Positions 14,443 through 23,023 of a stretch of 64,000 nucleotides of DNA are shown piece by piece (the stretch's first letter is position 1; each line of letters opens with the position of its first letter). The notes under the pieces were generated by a model. It was not told the DNA's origin. It was given only the letters and a program-made list of their open reading frames with translations, and searched no databases. The DNA is taken from the NCBI RefSeq assembly GCF_900142755.1, contig NZ_FRCA01000001.1, positions 432,888 through 496,887 on the forward strand, in the 5' to 3' direction. The position numbers and the translations under genes are program-made. This DNA comes from Halomonas cupida. GTDB taxonomy: Bacteria; Pseudomonadota; Gammaproteobacteria; Pseudomonadales; Halomonadaceae.

Positions 14443-16593
14443 ATGCTGGATGAGTCGCTGAAGAGCGAGATACAGGGCGCCTATCGACGAGTCATCGATA
14501 GCCTCGATTTGACGCCGCGTTACGGTCAACGGCTGATGATCGCCGAGATCTCGCGCACCCTGGCCAACATCGAGATGGATGACGCCGGCAAGCGCACCAG
14601 CAACGAGCATGTCTGTGTGCTCGAAGCGGGCACCGGTACCGGCAAGACGCTGGCCTATCTGCTGTCGGCACTGCCTGTAGCCAAGGCGCGTGGCAAGCGC
14701 CTTGTGCTGGCGACCGCGACCATTGCTCTCCAGGAGCAGGTGCTTCATCAGGATCTGCCCGCGCTCAAGGCGCACAGTGGCCTGGCCTTCGACTATGCCC
14801 TGGCCAAGGGGCGAGGGCGTTATGTCTGTGTCGCCCGGCTGGATCAGGCCATGGATGGCGGTGGCGAAGACAATCCAACGCTGTCACTGTTCGAGCAGGC
14901 GCTGGATGCCGATCATGGCGATGATTTCCAGAAACTGGTGCGCGAACTGGGCGATGCCTATGGCAATGGCCGTTGGGAAGGTGATCGTGACAGTTGGGGT
15001 GAGGCCATCGATGATGTCCATTGGCGCCGCCTGACCGTTGATCATCGCCAGTGCACCAATCGCCGTTGTGGCCACTTCGGAGCCTGCGCCTTCTTCCGTG
15101 CGCGCCGCCATCTCGACAGTGCCGACATCATCGTTGCCAATCATGACCTGGTGTTGGCTGACCTGGCGCTGGGTGGCGGTCTGGTACTGCCGGATCCCGC
15201 CGACTGTATCTATGTCTTCGATGAAGGCCACCATCTGCCGGACAAGGCCATCTCGCACTTTACCTATCGCTTTAGTGTCGGTGGGGGCTTGCGCTGGCTG
15301 CGCAATCTGCGCGGCTCGCTGGCGGAACTCAACAAGAGTCTGGGTGTGCAGCCGACCCTGGCGCGCCTGCTTGGCGGATTGCCGACCCTGATCGAGGGCA
15401 TCGAGCCGCGTCTGGGCGAAGCCTTTGCCATGGGGCATCAGTTGGCCCAGCGTAGTGAAGGGCTGGAGGAGGGCGAGGATAACCTGCATCACCGTTTTGC
15501 CATGGGAGTGGTGCCGGATGCGCTGCGTGAACATGCCGACGCGTTGGTAACGGTTTTTGCCGAGCTGTGTCGCAGTCTGGAGTCCATGGCTGACATCCTG
15601 CGCGAAAGTCTCGACCCCGAGAAGTCCACCGGGCTGCCCAGGGAGCAGGCCGAAGCCTGGTTGCCGCTGATGGCATTGCTCCACGGTCGTGCGCTCGAGG
15701 CGCATGCGCTGTGGCAGGCTTTTGCCGAGCGTGACCCTCAAGATGCACCGCCACGCGCCCGCTGGTTGACCCTTGAGCGTTTTCAGGGTGAGCCGGAGTT
15801 GAGCTTCTCGGCCAGCCCGGTATCGGCGGCGCAAACCCTCGCAAAGTCATTGTGGGGGCGTTGCTTTGGCGCGGTGGTAACCTCCGCGACCCTCACCGCT
15901 CTGGGGCGTTTCGAACGTCTGCAGGAACGGGCCGGGCTGGCCAACCGTTACCGTTACCAGATTCTGCCCAGTCCCTTCGATTATTCGCGAGCGGTATTGA
16001 GCGTGCCGTCGGAGGCCTGTGATCCAGGCAACCGTGAGGCTCACGAGAAGGCCATCGTTGACTTTGTCGAGGCGCTCGATGAGCAGCAGGCGGTGCTGGT
16101 GTTGTTCTCGTCCCGGGCCCAGTTGAGAGGGGTGGAGCGTGCGCTGTCCCGCGCCCGCCGAGATCGTGTGCTGGCTCAGGATCGTCTGCCCAAGCGTGAA
16201 CTGGTCGAGCGTCATCGTGCGCGGGTGGATGCCGGAGAGGGCAGTATCCTGTTCGGTCTGGCCAGCTTTGCCGAGGGCGTGGACCTACCCGGCAGTTATC
16301 TGACGCATGTGGTGATCACACGCCTGCCGTTCTCGGTACCGGATGATCCGGTGGGAGCAACCCTGGCGGAATGGATCGAGAGTCAGGGAGGTAACCCCTT
16401 CATGCGCATCAGTGTGCCGGATGCTTCGATCAAGCTGGTTCAGGCCTGTGGACGCTTGATTCGCAAGGAGGCTGATGAAGGACGCATCACGTTGCTTGAT
16501 CGGCGAGTGCTGACACGGCGTTATGGTCGTGCGCTGCTGGATGCACTACCGCCTTTTGTGCGTGAGATCGATGGGGTCGTGCAGGGGCGCTGA
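14443..16593 (+). CDS. dinG: ATP-dependent DNA helicase DinG
   Basis: Superfamily 2, XPD-like 5'-3' DNA helicase with an iron-sulfur cluster; it helps resolve R-loops and replication obstacles. The 716-residue product equals E. coli DinG in length. It has Walker A GTGTGKT (63-69), cluster cysteines C129, C204, C209 and C215, the DEGH box (260-263) and the C-terminal VQACGRLIRKEADEGRITLLDRR motif region. No LexA-type box was recognised upstream, so SOS control is not evident here. Confidence 0.93.
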   Translation: MLDESLKSEIQGAYRRVIDSLDLTPRYGQRLMIAEISRTLANIEMDDAGKRTSNEHVCVLEAGTGTGKTLAYLLSALPVAKARGKRLVLATATIALQEQVLHQDLPALKAHSGLAFDYALAKGRGRYVCVARLDQAMDGGGEDNPTLSLFEQALDADHGDDFQKLVRELGDAYGNGRWEGDRDSWGEAIDDVHWRRLTVDHRQCTNRRCGHFGACAFFRARRHLDSADIIVANHDLVLADLALGGGLVLPDPADCIYVFDEGHHLPDKAISHFTYRFSVGGGLRWLRNLRGSLAELNKSLGVQPTLARLLGGLPTLIEGIEPRLGEAFAMGHQLAQRSEGLEEGEDNLHHRFAMGVVPDALREHADALVTVFAELCRSLESMADILRESLDPEKSTGLPREQAEAWLPLMALLHGRALEAHALWQAFAERDPQDAPPRARWLTLERFQGEPELSFSASPVSAAQTLAKSLWGRCFGAVVTSATLTALGRFERLQERAGLANRYRYQILPSPFDYSRAVLSVPSEACDPGNREAHEKAIVDFVEALDEQQAVLVLFSSRAQLRGVERALSRARRDRVLAQDRLPKRELVERHRARVDAGEGSILFGLASFAEGVDLPGSYLTHVVITRLPFSVPDDPVGATLAEWIESQGGNPFMRISVPDASIKLVQACGRLIRKEADEGRITLLDRRVLTRRYGRALLDALPPFVREIDGVVQGR

Positions 16594-16600
16594 TGATTCT

Positions 16601-16628
16601 CCCGCGCCTGGATTTCTCCAGGCACGGG
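16601..16628. terminator. Hairpin between convergent dinG and DAHP synthase genes
   Basis: CCCGCGCCTGG (16601-16611) pairs with CCAGGCACGGG (16618-16628), with one mismatch and a 6-nt loop. Located in the 71-bp gap between converging genes, it can serve as a bidirectional terminator. Confidence 0.6.
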
Positions 16629-16664
16629 GTCATCGGTGGGGAAGGCCCGGATTCGGCTTCAGGT

Positions 16665-17738
16665 TCAGCTCAGGCGCTGGCTGAGTGCCGGACCGAGACG
16701 CTGATTCATGCTGCGCAGGGCCTCGACGGTGGTATCCCAGTCGATGCAGGCATCGGTGACCGACACGCCGTAGGCCATCTGCGAGTGATCGTCGAGAATC
16801 TTCTGGCTACCCCAGCCGATGTTGGATTCGACCATCAGGCCGATGATCGAACGGTTACCGTCGAGAATCTGGTGGGTGACGTTCTCCAGCACCAGCGGTT
16901 GCAGGGCGGCGTCCTTGTTGGAGTTGGCATGGGAGCAGTCGATCATGATGTTGGGCTTGATGCCTGCCTTCTTGAGCTCCTGTTCCGCCAGGGCCACGCT
17001 GACGCTGTCATAGTTGGGCTTGCCGTTGCCGCCGCGCAGCACGACATGGGCGTAGGCGTTACCGCGGGTGCGGATGATCGCCACTTGACCCTTCTGGTCG
17101 ATGCCGAGGAAGTTGTGCGGGTGAGCGACGGACTGCAGGGCGTTCACGGCGACATCGAGGCTGCCATCCGTGCCGTTCTTGAAACCGACCGGGCCCGACA
17201 GGCCAGAAGACATCTCGCGGTGGGTCTGGGACTCGGTGGTACGTGCGCCGATGGCCGACCAACTGATGCAGTCCTGAAGGTACTGCGGGGAAATGGGGTC
17301 GAGGGCTTCGGTTGCCAGCGGCAGGCCGAGTTCCGACAGTTCCACCAGCAGGCGGCGTGCGATGTGCAGTCCTTCCTCGATCTGGAAGGAGCCATTCAGA
17401 TGAGGGTCGTTGATCAGGCCTTTCCAGCCCACGGTGGTACGTGGCTTCTCGAAGTAGACGCGCATCACGATATACAGGGTGTCCTTGACCTCATCCGCCA
17501 GGCGCCGCAGGCGGCGGGCATAGTCGAGTGCGGCATCGACATCGTGGATGGAGCAGGGACCAACCACCATCAGCAGACGTGGGTCCTTGCCATCAAGAAT
17601 GTTCTGTATGGTACTGCGGCCCTCGAGCACTGTGGCTTCGGCTTCTGCTGTCAGCGGGACTTCCTGCTTGAGCTGTTCCGGAGTAACGAGGACGTCCTGG
17701 GAGAGAACGTTGAGATTATTGACCTGCTGGTCGGACAT
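16665..17738 (-). CDS. aroG: 3-deoxy-7-phosphoheptulonate synthase (DAHP synthase, class I)
   Basis: First enzyme of the shikimate pathway; condenses phosphoenolpyruvate with erythrose 4-phosphate. The 357-residue product is in the AroF/AroG/AroH range and shows VVGPCSIHD, MRVYFEKPRTTVGWKGLINDP (split here as MRVYFEKPRTT and GWKGLINDP), GARTTESQTHREM, FKNGTDG and DCSHANSNKD, which include PEP- and metal-binding residues. Which aromatic amino acid inhibits it cannot be decided by eye. The ATG at 17738 starts the conserved region; an upstream in-frame start has no ribosome site. Confidence 0.93.
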   Translation of the reverse strand: MSDQQVNNLNVLSQDVLVTPEQLKQEVPLTAEAEATVLEGRSTIQNILDGKDPRLLMVVGPCSIHDVDAALDYARRLRRLADEVKDTLYIVMRVYFEKPRTTVGWKGLINDPHLNGSFQIEEGLHIARRLLVELSELGLPLATEALDPISPQYLQDCISWSAIGARTTESQTHREMSSGLSGPVGFKNGTDGSLDVAVNALQSVAHPHNFLGIDQKGQVAIIRTRGNAYAHVVLRGGNGKPNYDSVSVALAEQELKKAGIKPNIMIDCSHANSNKDAALQPLVLENVTHQILDGNRSIIGLMVESNIGWGSQKILDDHSQMAYGVSVTDACIDWDTTVEALRSMNQRLGPALSQRLS

Positions 17739-17811
17739 GAGGGCTACCTGTGTGTATCGTGTCAGCGCTGGGAGGCGCATCATTGCGCTCCCTGTCTATC
17801 GTAATCTGTCT

Positions 17812-17840
17812 ACTATCTCTTGCGCATCGGGCAAATTCAA
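17812..17840 (-). promoter_or_regulatory. Candidate sigma-70 promoter of the DAHP synthase gene
   Basis: On the minus strand TTGAAT (17840-17835) and GATAGT (17817-17812) are 17 bp apart, about 75 bp before the gene start. Confidence 0.5.
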
Positions 17841-17849
17841 TCGTCTTCG

Positions 17850-17877
17850 GGAACTCGGGACATTCTGTGTTGTCACA
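17850..17877 (+). promoter_or_regulatory. Sigma-E-like autoregulatory promoter of rpoE
   Basis: GGAACTC (17850-17856) and GTCACA (17872-17877) are separated by 15 bp, close to the sigma-E/AlgU pattern GGAACTT-N15/16-GTCnnA. It lies about 190 bp upstream of rpoE, the usual place for the autoregulated promoter. The remaining leader to 18068 contains no gene. Confidence 0.5.
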
Positions 17878-18068
17878 TGCCTTCAATGGTTTCCAAGTAA
17901 AGGATACTTGATGCGAGGCCTCGAAACAGGAACACTTGTGCCTTTTAGCGTGACGAATCCCATGATCCGAATTCAGCCGCCAGGCTTCAGGTGGACTCCT
18001 GCCGACGAGGTTCTGGCCTTCGCCTCTCGTTTTGTGACTCCGTCCCGACGTGCTCGGGGAGGGGTGGC

Positions 18069-18674
18069 ATGACGAGCAAGGAAACTGATCAGCAGCTGGT
18101 CGAAAGGGCTCAGAAAGGGGATACCCGCGCCTTCGACCTGCTGGTGAAGAAATATCAGCACAAGATTCTCGGCCTGATCGGGCGTTATATCAATGATCAT
18201 GCAGAGGTGCAGGATGTGGCGCAGGAGGCTTTCATCAAGGCTTATCGTGCGCTGGGCAAGTTCCGTGCAGAGAGTGCCTTCTACACCTGGATGTATCGCA
18301 TTGCGATCAATACCGCCAAGAACCATCTGGTGTCCCGTGGCCGTCGCCCGCCGGGAAGCGATCTCGACATCAATGATGCCGAGATCGTCGATATGAGTGG
18401 GCGTCTCGCCGACATCGAGACCCCGGAGGCCGCGATTGCCAGAGATCAGCTCGAGGCTGCGGTGTTCGAGGCCATCGAGAACCTGCCGGATGATCTACGT
18501 ACCGCCATCACTCTGCGTGAGCTCGACGGCATGTCCTACGAGGACATTTCCCAGATCATGCAGTGTCCGGTGGGGACGGTTCGATCCCGGATCTTCCGGG
18601 CGCGGGAGGCGGTGGATCAGCATATCCAACCGTTGGTCACGACGTCGCGCAACGGCGAGACAGTGGCGGATTGA
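18069..18674 (+). CDS. rpoE: RNA polymerase sigma factor RpoE (AlgU)
   Basis: Extracytoplasmic-function sigma factor that directs the envelope-stress response. The 201-residue product has region 2 (YQHKILGLIGRYINDHAEVQDVAQEAF... continuing to the WMYRIAINTAKN helix) and region 4 (LPDDLRTAITLRELDGMSYE then GTVRSRIFRAREAV), matching RpoE/AlgU length. The ATG at 18069 follows GGGGAGGGG; an upstream extension is excluded by the ribosome site. It heads rseA-rseB-mucD, its regulators and effector, but is separated from rseA by an unusually long 301-bp gap. Confidence 0.96.
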   Translation: MTSKETDQQLVERAQKGDTRAFDLLVKKYQHKILGLIGRYINDHAEVQDVAQEAFIKAYRALGKFRAESAFYTWMYRIAINTAKNHLVSRGRRPPGSDLDINDAEIVDMSGRLADIETPEAAIARDQLEAAVFEAIENLPDDLRTAITLRELDGMSYEDISQIMQCPVGTVRSRIFRAREAVDQHIQPLVTTSRNGETVAD

Positions 18675-18765
18675 TGGTGTTGGATGGATGACGCTGGACT
18701 GACTGTGCTGGAGCGTTGTCATGCAGGCTGGCAGCGTTGTAAGTGACGCCGAAAAGAGGTAGATG

Positions 18766-18788
18766 AAGAGTGAGTTCCTCATTTTTTT
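18766..18788 (+). terminator. Possible weak terminator between rpoE and rseA
   Basis: A short GTGAG-TTC-CTCAT stem is followed by seven T residues. The stem is weak, but it could reduce read-through so that rseA depends on its own promoter. Confidence 0.3.
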
Positions 18789-18906
18789 CAAATTGGGATG
18801 AACTGTTCAGCAAAATGGGCGTCATACCCAGTGACTGTTACCGGCAAGACGAAAAACGGACGGTCGCGTTCCTGTCCCCCGTAAGTGGAGCTTTCAGCGG
18901 AAGCGT

Positions 18907-18935
18907 GGAACCTTCAGCAGAATCGGGGATCTGTG
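18907..18935 (+). promoter_or_regulatory. Second sigma-E-like promoter, before rseA
   Basis: GGAACCT (18907-18913) and TCTGT (18930-18934) are 16 bp apart, an excellent fit to the AlgU consensus GAACTT-N16/17-TCTGA. It lies about 40 bp before rseA and inside the 301-bp gap after rpoE, so the anti-sigma genes may be driven directly by the sigma factor they restrain. Confidence 0.55.
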
Positions 18936-18975
18936 ACAGTGAGGCGCAACGCTTCGTCGAAATGAGGTGTGGAGA

Positions 18976-19704
18976 ATGACTCTGAACGCACGGGAATCGC
19001 TTTCAGCTCTGATGGACAATGAAGGTGATGAGCTCGAGTTGCGCCGAGTGTTGAAGTCGCTGGAAAGCGATGACGACGCGGCGATGAGCTGGCGTCGCTA
19101 TCACCTGATGCGCGCAGCCATGCGGCGCGAAACTGACAGTGATCCCAGCGTGGACCTTTCGGTAGGCATCATGGCCCGGTTGGAACAGGAGCCGGCTCCG
19201 GTGATGGACATCGAGACGGACCATGGCCAGGCACGCAGAGGTGGCATTGGTCTGGCAAGAGGCGCGGGAATTGCTGCAGCGGTCTCCCTGATGGTGATCA
19301 GTGGTGTGCAGTTCTATAACGGCTCTCTGGGCGATTCTTCCGGTGCCGCGGCGCCAGGTCTGGCATCCAGCGACGGGAGTGGTGTTTCGGCCGGTCAGGC
19401 TGGGGGCTCCGGGTTGGCCCGGGTCTCGGCGGGACAGCCTTCACTGATGGATCTGCCGATGTTCCAATCGGGACAGCTGTCCGGTGGTGGCGGCAATGGT
19501 CTGATGACCGTTGGCGCTCAAGTGGCTTCGCCGATGTTCCTGGCGCCATCTTCCTCGTCACGCTCATCCGTGCAGGCCGATCAGGAGCAGGCGCAGTTGC
19601 TGCAATCCTACCTGGACCGTCATGCCCAGGGCGCTGCGTTCAGCAGCGCGGACAACTGGATGCCGATGCTTAGAGATACCCAGGTAAGTGCTGCCAGCCA
19701 GTAA
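18976..19704 (+). CDS. rseA: Anti-sigma-E factor RseA (MucA)
   Basis: Inner-membrane anti-sigma factor that binds and holds RpoE until regulated proteolysis. The 242-residue product has a cytoplasmic N-terminal domain (ESLSALMDNEGDELELRRVL, then WRRYHLMRAAMR) typical of RseA, one membrane helix (about 94-113) and a Gly/Ser-rich periplasmic region. The ATG at 18976 has GAGGTG upstream; a GTG three codons earlier lacks one. The periplasmic C-terminus (SADNWMPMLRDTQVSAASQ) differs from the YVF-type degron of E. coli RseA. Confidence 0.92.
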   Translation: MTLNARESLSALMDNEGDELELRRVLKSLESDDDAAMSWRRYHLMRAAMRRETDSDPSVDLSVGIMARLEQEPAPVMDIETDHGQARRGGIGLARGAGIAAAVSLMVISGVQFYNGSLGDSSGAAAPGLASSDGSGVSAGQAGGSGLARVSAGQPSLMDLPMFQSGQLSGGGGNGLMTVGAQVASPMFLAPSSSSRSSVQADQEQAQLLQSYLDRHAQGAAFSSADNWMPMLRDTQVSAASQ

Positions 19705-19741
19705 GTGGCGGCTTTTTACCAGCCTGATCTGGTTGTCTTTC

Positions 19742-19787
19742 ACCAAACGCTGACCCTTCGACATCTGGAGATCGGTCAGCGTTTGGT
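19742..19787. other. 13-bp perfect inverted repeat between rseA and rseB
   Basis: ACCAAACGCTGAC (19742-19754) and GTCAGCGTTTGGT (19775-19787) flank a 20-nt loop in the 109-bp gap between rseA and rseB. No T run follows, so it looks like an intercistronic RNA structure (mRNA processing, stability or partial termination) rather than a strong terminator. Confidence 0.7.
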
Positions 19788-19813
19788 ATTCCAGTCATTG
19801 CCTACGGTTCGAG

Positions 19814-20869
19814 ATGTCATCCATGCCATACCCGAGAACCGCGCCGTACCCGAGAACCTCACTTCATCTGGCTCGCCTGGTGGCGATCGGGCTGAGTCTA
19901 CTGACGCTGCCCGTGGTGGCCAATGATGCCGTGCCGGCCGGCATTGCAGCGAGTCAGGCGAAAGTCCAGACGGTCTTTGATTGCCGTAGTTTGAAGTCGG
20001 CGCCTCCGGCGATAGCTCCCGACCAATGGTTTCAGCGTAGTGTGTGGGCCACACACTGTTACAGCTATCAGGCACGCGCCGTGCGTGTCGTCGATGACGA
20101 TATCGTGACCTTGTCGCTGGTACGTGACATCGAGGACGGCGTCGAAAGTGATCGCATGTACTTTCTCAATGGCCCTACGCGCTCGCTGGTGCGTGAGGGC
20201 GGCTCCATGCGCTTTCAGCTCGGTGCCAGTGGCGAACTTGCTTCCCCTGCTTCCCCCAGCGCTCTGGTCGAGCATCTCAGTGAGCTGTATCGATTGCGCT
20301 TTCATGGTGAAGGCCGAATCGCCAATCGGACCGCCGTGGTCGTGGAGTTCGCTCCCCAGGATGGTCTGCGCTATGGCTATCGACTGTGGTTGGATCGTGT
20401 CACCGGAATACCGCTCAAGCGAGCGCTGCTGGATGACCGAGGTGCGGTGCTCGAGACGTTCGAGCTGGTCGAGCTGACCCCGCCGGAACTCTACGACGGT
20501 GAAGTGGTGTTGATGGAGCCGACGTCCAGTGCCGCGGTCGGCTGGAGTGCCGGGTGGCTGCCTCCGGGCTTCGTGGTGCAACCTCTGATGGCACTGGCTT
20601 CGCCGGAAGACAGCCCTCGACGTCACAAGTTCTACAGTGACGGTCTGGCGACCATCAGCCTGTTTGTTGAACCTCTGGAGGGGGAGGGAACCTTGCGTCC
20701 GGGCTTGCATCGCCTGGGAGCCAACTATGCGGCAGTGCGCCGCATCGAGCGCGGTGATGAGACCCTGCAGGCTGTTGCCGTGGGGGAGTTACCACCGGGC
20801 GTATTGATGCGTGTGGTCGATATGCTGGAGTTTGCCTCGGAAGATGCCGAGGACGACTCCGCATCGTGA
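19814..20869 (+). CDS. rseB: Sigma-E regulatory protein RseB (MucB)
   Basis: Periplasmic protein that binds RseA and protects it from DegS-type cleavage until it senses mislocalised lipoproteins or LPS. The 351-residue product has a signal peptide (cleavage near VVA-ND), an N-terminal LolA-like beta domain (YSYQARAV, FLNGPTRSLVREGG, YRLWLDRVTGIPLKRALLDD) and a C-terminal domain (HKFYSDGLATISLFVE, ANYAAVRR). This is the standard MucB architecture. Third gene of the rpoE cluster. Confidence 0.93.
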   Translation: MSSMPYPRTAPYPRTSLHLARLVAIGLSLLTLPVVANDAVPAGIAASQAKVQTVFDCRSLKSAPPAIAPDQWFQRSVWATHCYSYQARAVRVVDDDIVTLSLVRDIEDGVESDRMYFLNGPTRSLVREGGSMRFQLGASGELASPASPSALVEHLSELYRLRFHGEGRIANRTAVVVEFAPQDGLRYGYRLWLDRVTGIPLKRALLDDRGAVLETFELVELTPPELYDGEVVLMEPTSSAAVGWSAGWLPPGFVVQPLMALASPEDSPRRHKFYSDGLATISLFVEPLEGEGTLRPGLHRLGANYAAVRRIERGDETLQAVAVGELPPGVLMRVVDMLEFASEDAEDDSAS

Positions 20870-21001
20870 ACTTGCCAGTCTCATGAAGGCTGGCTTCCGC
20901 TTGATGCCCCTGGCGTTGGGCTGTATTGGCATGAAGAATGTCAACACCCAGAGTGCCAGCATCATGGTGATCAATGAGGCCGCTGTCATTTCCCCCTCTG
21001 G
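20870..21001. other. Gap after rseB with no gene
   Basis: No gene and no mucC/rseC-like sequence can be recognised here, although that gene sits between mucB and mucD in Pseudomonas. The stretch leads directly into copy 2 of the structured repeat. Confidence 0.5.
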
Positions 21002-21176
21002 TTATTAACCCGGCATGCTTTCATGTTGGGTTAATGGCGGCACAGGGACGTGCCGTCGTCGGCCATCAGGCCGACGCGAGACCGCACCACACCAGCAGAT
21101 CTGTGCATCCGCGCCAGTGTGGTGTGGACGACAATCAAATCGATCAGGATGAGCTATTTGATTTCCATATTAATAA
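21002..21176. repeat. Structured dispersed repeat, copy 2
   Basis: Same orientation and same length as the copy at 454-628, about 94 percent identical with no indels. The first stem is kept, with two G-T pairs replacing one; the second (8 bp) is unchanged; the third gains a pair lost in copy 1 and has a G-T pair. Four differences between the copies form a swap between CCGCGC and CTGTGC on the two sides of the third stem's loop. It lies between rseB and mucD, where mucC would be expected. Confidence 0.85.
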
Positions 21177-21384
21177 TAACTGGTGGCGGTTGTCGTCCGA
21201 TAACCTGCGGCCATGGGCATGCTGGCGTCGGAGACTGAAGCCTCCTTCCACCACCCGGTGCTTGGTGTTTGCTTGCTAATGAGTGAACCTTTTTCGATAA
21301 CAATGGTAGATGAACTGGCAGCCTCGGTTGCCGACATCCAATTAATCGCATTCATTGCATATAGTCTTCCAGCAGGAGTCTTGC
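21177..21384. other. Upstream region of mucD
   Basis: AT-richer than its surroundings and without a gene. A mucD promoter could lie here since the repeat separates mucD from rseB, but no clear -35/-10 pair was identified. Confidence 0.35.
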
Positions 21385-22812
21385 ATGAAGCCAATGACAC
21401 GTACTCTGGCCCTATGGGCAACACTCGCAGCAGGGCTGGTGTTTGCTCAGGCGTCCATGGCCCGAGAGTTACCTGACTTCACCGAATTGGTCGAAGAAGC
21501 TGCTCCCGGCGTGGTCAATATCTCGACGACTCGAATGACCGAAGATCGAGGGATTCCCTTCGGTGCCTTTGGTGGCCAGGATGTGCCGGAGATCTTCCGC
21601 CATTTCTTCGGCGATCGTATCCCCATGCCGCCGGGTGGTGGCGGTCACACCGAGGAGCGACAGTCTCTCGGTTCCGGTTTTGTCATCGATGCCGATGGTT
21701 ACATCATGACCAACGCTCATGTGGTCGCAGGTGCCGATGAGATCATGGTGCGTCTCAATGACCGACGTGATCTCAAGGCCGAACTTGTGGGCGCCGATGA
21801 GAAGACCGATGTGGCCGTGCTCAAGGTCGATGCCGATGATCTTCCTACGCTGCAACTCGGGGACTCCGATGGCCTCAAGGTCGGCGAGTGGGTGGCTGCC
21901 ATCGGCTCGCCATTCGGGTTCGACCATTCGGTGACTGCAGGTATCATTTCGGCAATAAATCGTACGCTGCCGCGTGATGCCTATGTGCCTTTCATTCAGA
22001 CTGATGTGGCCATCAATCCGGGGAATTCCGGTGGGCCACTGTTCAACCTGGATGGCGAGGTGATCGGTATCAACTCCCAGATATTCACCCGCAGTGGTGG
22101 ATTCATGGGGCTGTCGTTCGCGATTCCCATCAATGTCGCCATGGATGTGGCGAATCAGTTGCGCGACACCGGCCATGTCTCCCGTGGCTGGCTCGGCGTG
22201 ATGATTCAGCCGGTATCGCGTGATCTTGCCGAGTCGTTCGGTATGGACCAGCCGGAAGGGGCACTGATCGCCGATGTCGATCCGGATGGGCCGGCGGCGC
22301 GCGATGGCATTCAGGCCGGCGACATCATCCTCGAGGTCAACGGTGAGCGGGTGGAAAGCTCGGACAAGCTGCCGCGTTTGATTGGTCGGGTCAGTCCGGA
22401 TTCCGACGTGGAGATGAAACTGTTGCGCAACGGTGAGGAGCAGACCATCACGGTCACGGTGTCGGATTGGCCCGAGGACCTTGCAGGTAACAGCAATGGC
22501 TCCAGTGGCAGTGGCGACTCTCCGACTCGCCTCGGTGTAGCGGTGCAGGCGCTGAGTGACTCCGAGGCCGCACAGATGGGAGTCGATACCGGTGTGCGCA
22601 TCGTCGACATCGATCCGCGTGGTCTGGCCGCCGCCGCCGGTATGCGTCCTGGTGACGTGCTGGTGAGCATCGATCACCAGTCTGTCGAGAGTGCCCGTCA
22701 GTTGAGCAGTCTGGTGTCGGATCTGCCGACGGATCGCGCCGTTCCCGTGCGTCTCTATCGTGACGGACGCTCCCTGTTTATCGCCTTGCGGCTGGGATCC
22801 GACAGCGAGTAG
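21385..22812 (+). CDS. mucD: Periplasmic serine endoprotease MucD (DegP/HtrA family)
   Basis: Envelope quality-control protease and chaperone that also dampens the sigma-E response. The 475-residue product has a signal peptide (cleavage near SMA-RE, residue 26), the trypsin-like triad H112 (TNAHVV), D142 (TDVAVLK) and S215 (GNSGGPL), and two PDZ domains (about 265-350 and 380-470). The ATG at 21385 has CAGGAG at proper spacing. It belongs to the rpoE-rseA-rseB-mucD set but sits 516 bp from rseB. Confidence 0.95.
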   Translation: MKPMTRTLALWATLAAGLVFAQASMARELPDFTELVEEAAPGVVNISTTRMTEDRGIPFGAFGGQDVPEIFRHFFGDRIPMPPGGGGHTEERQSLGSGFVIDADGYIMTNAHVVAGADEIMVRLNDRRDLKAELVGADEKTDVAVLKVDADDLPTLQLGDSDGLKVGEWVAAIGSPFGFDHSVTAGIISAINRTLPRDAYVPFIQTDVAINPGNSGGPLFNLDGEVIGINSQIFTRSGGFMGLSFAIPINVAMDVANQLRDTGHVSRGWLGVMIQPVSRDLAESFGMDQPEGALIADVDPDGPAARDGIQAGDIILEVNGERVESSDKLPRLIGRVSPDSDVEMKLLRNGEEQTITVTVSDWPEDLAGNSNGSSGSGDSPTRLGVAVQALSDSEAAQMGVDTGVRIVDIDPRGLAAAAGMRPGDVLVSIDHQSVESARQLSSLVSDLPTDRAVPVRLYRDGRSLFIALRLGSDSE

Positions 22813-22833
22813 TCGCATCCACTGCCTGCCTTG

Positions 22834-22860
22834 AGACGCCCGGGTTCTGCCCGGGCGTCT
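22834..22860 (+). terminator. Terminator-like hairpin after mucD
   Basis: AGACGCCCGGG (22834-22844) and CCCGGGCGTCT (22850-22860) form an 11-bp perfect stem with a 5-nt loop just after the mucD stop. No T run follows. Confidence 0.6.
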
Positions 22861-23023
22861 GCGTTGAGGGCGAGGCCAGAGTGAGTCAGGCGCATGATGC
22901 CGTGCATCGCAGGGTGCGCCGAAAGGGGGATGCCGGTACAATGTTGCCAACTTTTCCCACGCGTCGCCGATTGCCGGCGAGCCGCTCGTTGCCGAGCGCG
23001 TCCTTCAGACGGAAACACGTTGC

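Noticed and set aside
20789..20989. Small minus-strand frame with a hydrophobic start between rseB and the repeat
   Set aside because: No ribosome-binding site seen, half of it overlaps rseB antisense, and no family is recognised; not a plausible mucC because of strand.
21469..22950. Minus-strand open frame of about 490 codons
   Set aside because: Antisense to mucD; length results from GC bias.
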